Shown piece after piece: positions 62,731 through 64,000 of a stretch of 64,000 nucleotides of DNA; positions within the stretch are counted from its first letter, which is position 1; each line of letters starts with the position of its first letter. The notes below the pieces were generated by a model. That model ran no database searches, was not told where the DNA came from, and worked only from the letters and a program-made list of their open reading frames with translations. The position numbers and the translations under genes are program-made. Source of the DNA: Ensifer sp. PDNC004 (lineage in GTDB: Bacteria > Pseudomonadota > Alphaproteobacteria > Rhizobiales > Rhizobiaceae); contig NZ_CP070352.1 of assembly GCF_016919405.1 (NCBI RefSeq), forward strand, positions 930,001 to 994,000. Direction: 5' to 3'.

Positions 62731-63675
62731 ATGGTTGGAAAGCCCGAAGAGAGGCGGCTTACGAGCCTTGAGGCGCGCATCGACGCTGCGGCCCATGGCG
62801 TGCTCGACCGGCTTCCGGCAAGCGGCCCCCTTGGCGGCCTGACCGAATTTCTGGTGTTCGGCATCAAGCAGGCCTTCGCCTGCCTCTTCGGCGGCGCCAT
62901 GCTGGCCCTGATGCTGGCAACGAAATTCTACTGGCCCGAAGGCAGTGGTCTCGCGCGCTACGACTTCCTGTTCCTGAGCGCCATCGCCATCCAGGTCTCG
63001 CTGCTCGTCTTCAAGCTCGAGACGATGGCCGAGGCCAAGGTCATCCTGATCTTTCACGTCGTCGGCACGCTGATGGAAATCTTCAAAACCTCCGTCGGCT
63101 CCTGGATCTATCCGGAGCCGAGCTTCTTTCGCATCGGCGGCGTGCCTTTGTTTTCGGGCTTCATGTATGCAGCGGTCGGCTCCTACCTGGCGCGCGTGAC
63201 CCGCATTCTCGACATGCGCTACAGCAACTACCCGCCACTCCTTGCCACCCTGCTCTTGGCTTTTGCCATCTACGTCAACTTCTTCAGCCACCACTACATC
63301 ATCGACCTGCGCTACGCGCTCTTCGGGTTGACCGCGATTCTCTTCCTTCGCACCACGGTGCACTATCGCGTTTTTCGCTTTCGCCACCGCATGCCGCTGC
63401 TTCTCGGCTTCCTGCTGGTCGCCCTCTTCATCTGGTTCGCCGAAAACATCGGCACATGGTCGCGGGCCTGGATCTATCCCTCGCAGCATGCCGGCTGGAC
63501 GCTGGTCTCCGTGCAAAAACTCGGCGCCTGGTATCTGTTGATGATCCTGTCCTTCGTACTCGTCACGCTCGTGCATCGTCCACGCGCGGTTGTCGCTTCG
63601 GCCGCCGGGGCCGAGAGGAAGGCCGCCGAGATGGGCGATTCAGCCGCCGCCGCAAAGGGTGTCGTCGCGCGATAG
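62731..63675 (+). CDS. DUF817 integral membrane protein
   Basis: 314 residues. Start chosen at ATG 62731, which has GGGAGG at 8 bp; ATG 62725 is too close to it, and the frame is open far upstream only as coincidence with the preceding gene. About eight membrane helices are visible. DUF817 hallmarks are FKTSVGSWIYPEPSFFRIGG and FSGFMYAAVGSYLARVTRIL, and ENIGTWSRAWIYPSQHAGW near the end. The family is uncharacterised and common in rhizobia. It resides in the inner membrane. Confidence 0.9.
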   Translation: MVGKPEERRLTSLEARIDAAAHGVLDRLPASGPLGGLTEFLVFGIKQAFACLFGGAMLALMLATKFYWPEGSGLARYDFLFLSAIAIQVSLLVFKLETMAEAKVILIFHVVGTLMEIFKTSVGSWIYPEPSFFRIGGVPLFSGFMYAAVGSYLARVTRILDMRYSNYPPLLATLLLAFAIYVNFFSHHYIIDLRYALFGLTAILFLRTTVHYRVFRFRHRMPLLLGFLLVALFIWFAENIGTWSRAWIYPSQHAGWTLVSVQKLGAWYLLMILSFVLVTLVHRPRAVVASAAGAERKAAEMGDSAAAAKGVVAR

Positions 63676-63772
63676 CGCAACCCTAGAGATGGGCCGGATC
63701 TCCCCGGGAGTTGCAAAACGGCGCGCGCTGGAAAACGATACCGAATCAATCGCTTTCGCAACGAGGGGAAAC

Positions 63773-64000
63773 ATGCGGCGTTTCTTTCTTTGCCTGCTGG
63801 CGCTCGGCGTGCTCGCTGTCGTTTCAGTCATGATCCTGCCCAGCTTCGTTTCGAGCGACTGGATGCGCGCCGAACTGGGGCGGCAACTCTCGAACGCGAC
63901 CGGCAGCGCAATCGCGCTCAACGGCCCGGTCAGGCTTTCCGTCGTCCCGCACCTGGCGGTGGTGGCCGAAAACGTTTCGCTCGATGCCGATGGCATGGCC
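63773..64000 (+). CDS. AsmA-family protein, 5' part only
   Basis: ATG 63773 follows GAGGGGAAAC. The 76 codons present encode a membrane anchor (MRRFFLCLLALGVLAVVSVM) followed by SDWMRAELGRQLSNATGSAI and GPVRLSVVPHLAVVAENVSL, matching the AsmA N-terminus (the conserved GxVxLSxxPxLxxxAxxVxL). The frame runs off the window. AsmA-type proteins are large inner-membrane-anchored periplasmic proteins involved in outer-membrane assembly or lipid transport. Confidence 0.85.
   Translation, partial: MRRFFLCLLALGVLAVVSVMILPSFVSSDWMRAELGRQLSNATGSAIALNGPVRLSVVPHLAVVAENVSLDADGMA

Overview
The window looks like a chromosomal segment of a Sinorhizobium/Ensifer- or Rhizobium-type alphaproteobacterium. The evidence is high GC, a FixL/FixK-like oxygen-response pair, IalB, DUF817, GntP/GntK, a tRNA-Sec and a CUCCUCCC-loop small RNA array. 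No ribosomal or universally placed marker gene is present, so genus is an inference.

The window has two parts that meet at a tRNA-Sec gene (45155-45250). Everything left of it (1-45.1 kb) reads as accessory, island-like DNA. It ends in a decayed tyrosine integrase (44537-45087) abutting the 5' side of the tRNA, and it holds IS30, IS110, IS3 and IS91-associated recombinase remnants, several broken genes and many short unrecognised ORFs. Its cargo is:
(1) a modular Ig-like/FN3 autotransporter (1-5586, start outside the window);
(2) a periplasmic/secreted hydrolase cluster: two type I sulfatases, a small outer-membrane barrel, a PhoN-type acid phosphatase fused to a 2H (2'-5' RNA ligase-like) domain, and a decayed outer-membrane 'transporter' gene;
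(3) a cytochrome c and an oxygen-sensing block: a truncated OmpR-type regulator, a FixK-like Crp/Fnr regulator and a FixL-like heme-PAS hybrid kinase. Four TTGA-N6-TCAA boxes lie within 9 kb of it;
(4) a DUF2252 gene, a SulP transporter whose middle is replaced by about 515 bp of low-complexity sequence (probably an assembly or base-calling artefact), and DUF3302;
(5) a 2.8-thousand-residue autotransporter next to an IalB-family gene, with a divergent winged-helix regulator;
(6) a small-molecule/redox cluster: a PNPOx-GAF-winged-helix regulator, a second PNPOx protein, a cupin, an arylamine N-acetyltransferase, a YceI protein, a LysR regulator and an SDR.

Right of the tRNA (45.4-64 kb) the genes are intact, tightly spaced and housekeeping-like. 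They are gluconate uptake and phosphorylation (gntP-gntK), a MocR-type regulator, a TauE/SafE exporter, an ICMT-like methyltransferase, OsmC, a glyoxalase and an aldo/keto reductase. A four-gene type I secretion operon follows (minus strand, 61.6-53.8 kb). It encodes a Q/G/N-repeat and glycine-rich protein, a 692-residue probable substrate, an ABC exporter with a long proline-rich N-terminus, and an HlyD-type fusion protein. Just downstream on the same strand are four consecutive hairpins, each with CUCCUCCC in the loop, the last being a terminator. The window ends in DUF817 and the start of an AsmA-family gene.

Best leads for new biology: the four-hairpin anti-Shine-Dalgarno RNA array behind the secretion operon; the PhoN-2H phosphoesterase fusion; the FixK-like island with its candidate target boxes and broken response regulator; and the island junction on the 5' side of tRNA-Sec. 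The low-complexity tract inside sulP is conspicuous but is most simply a data-quality problem.
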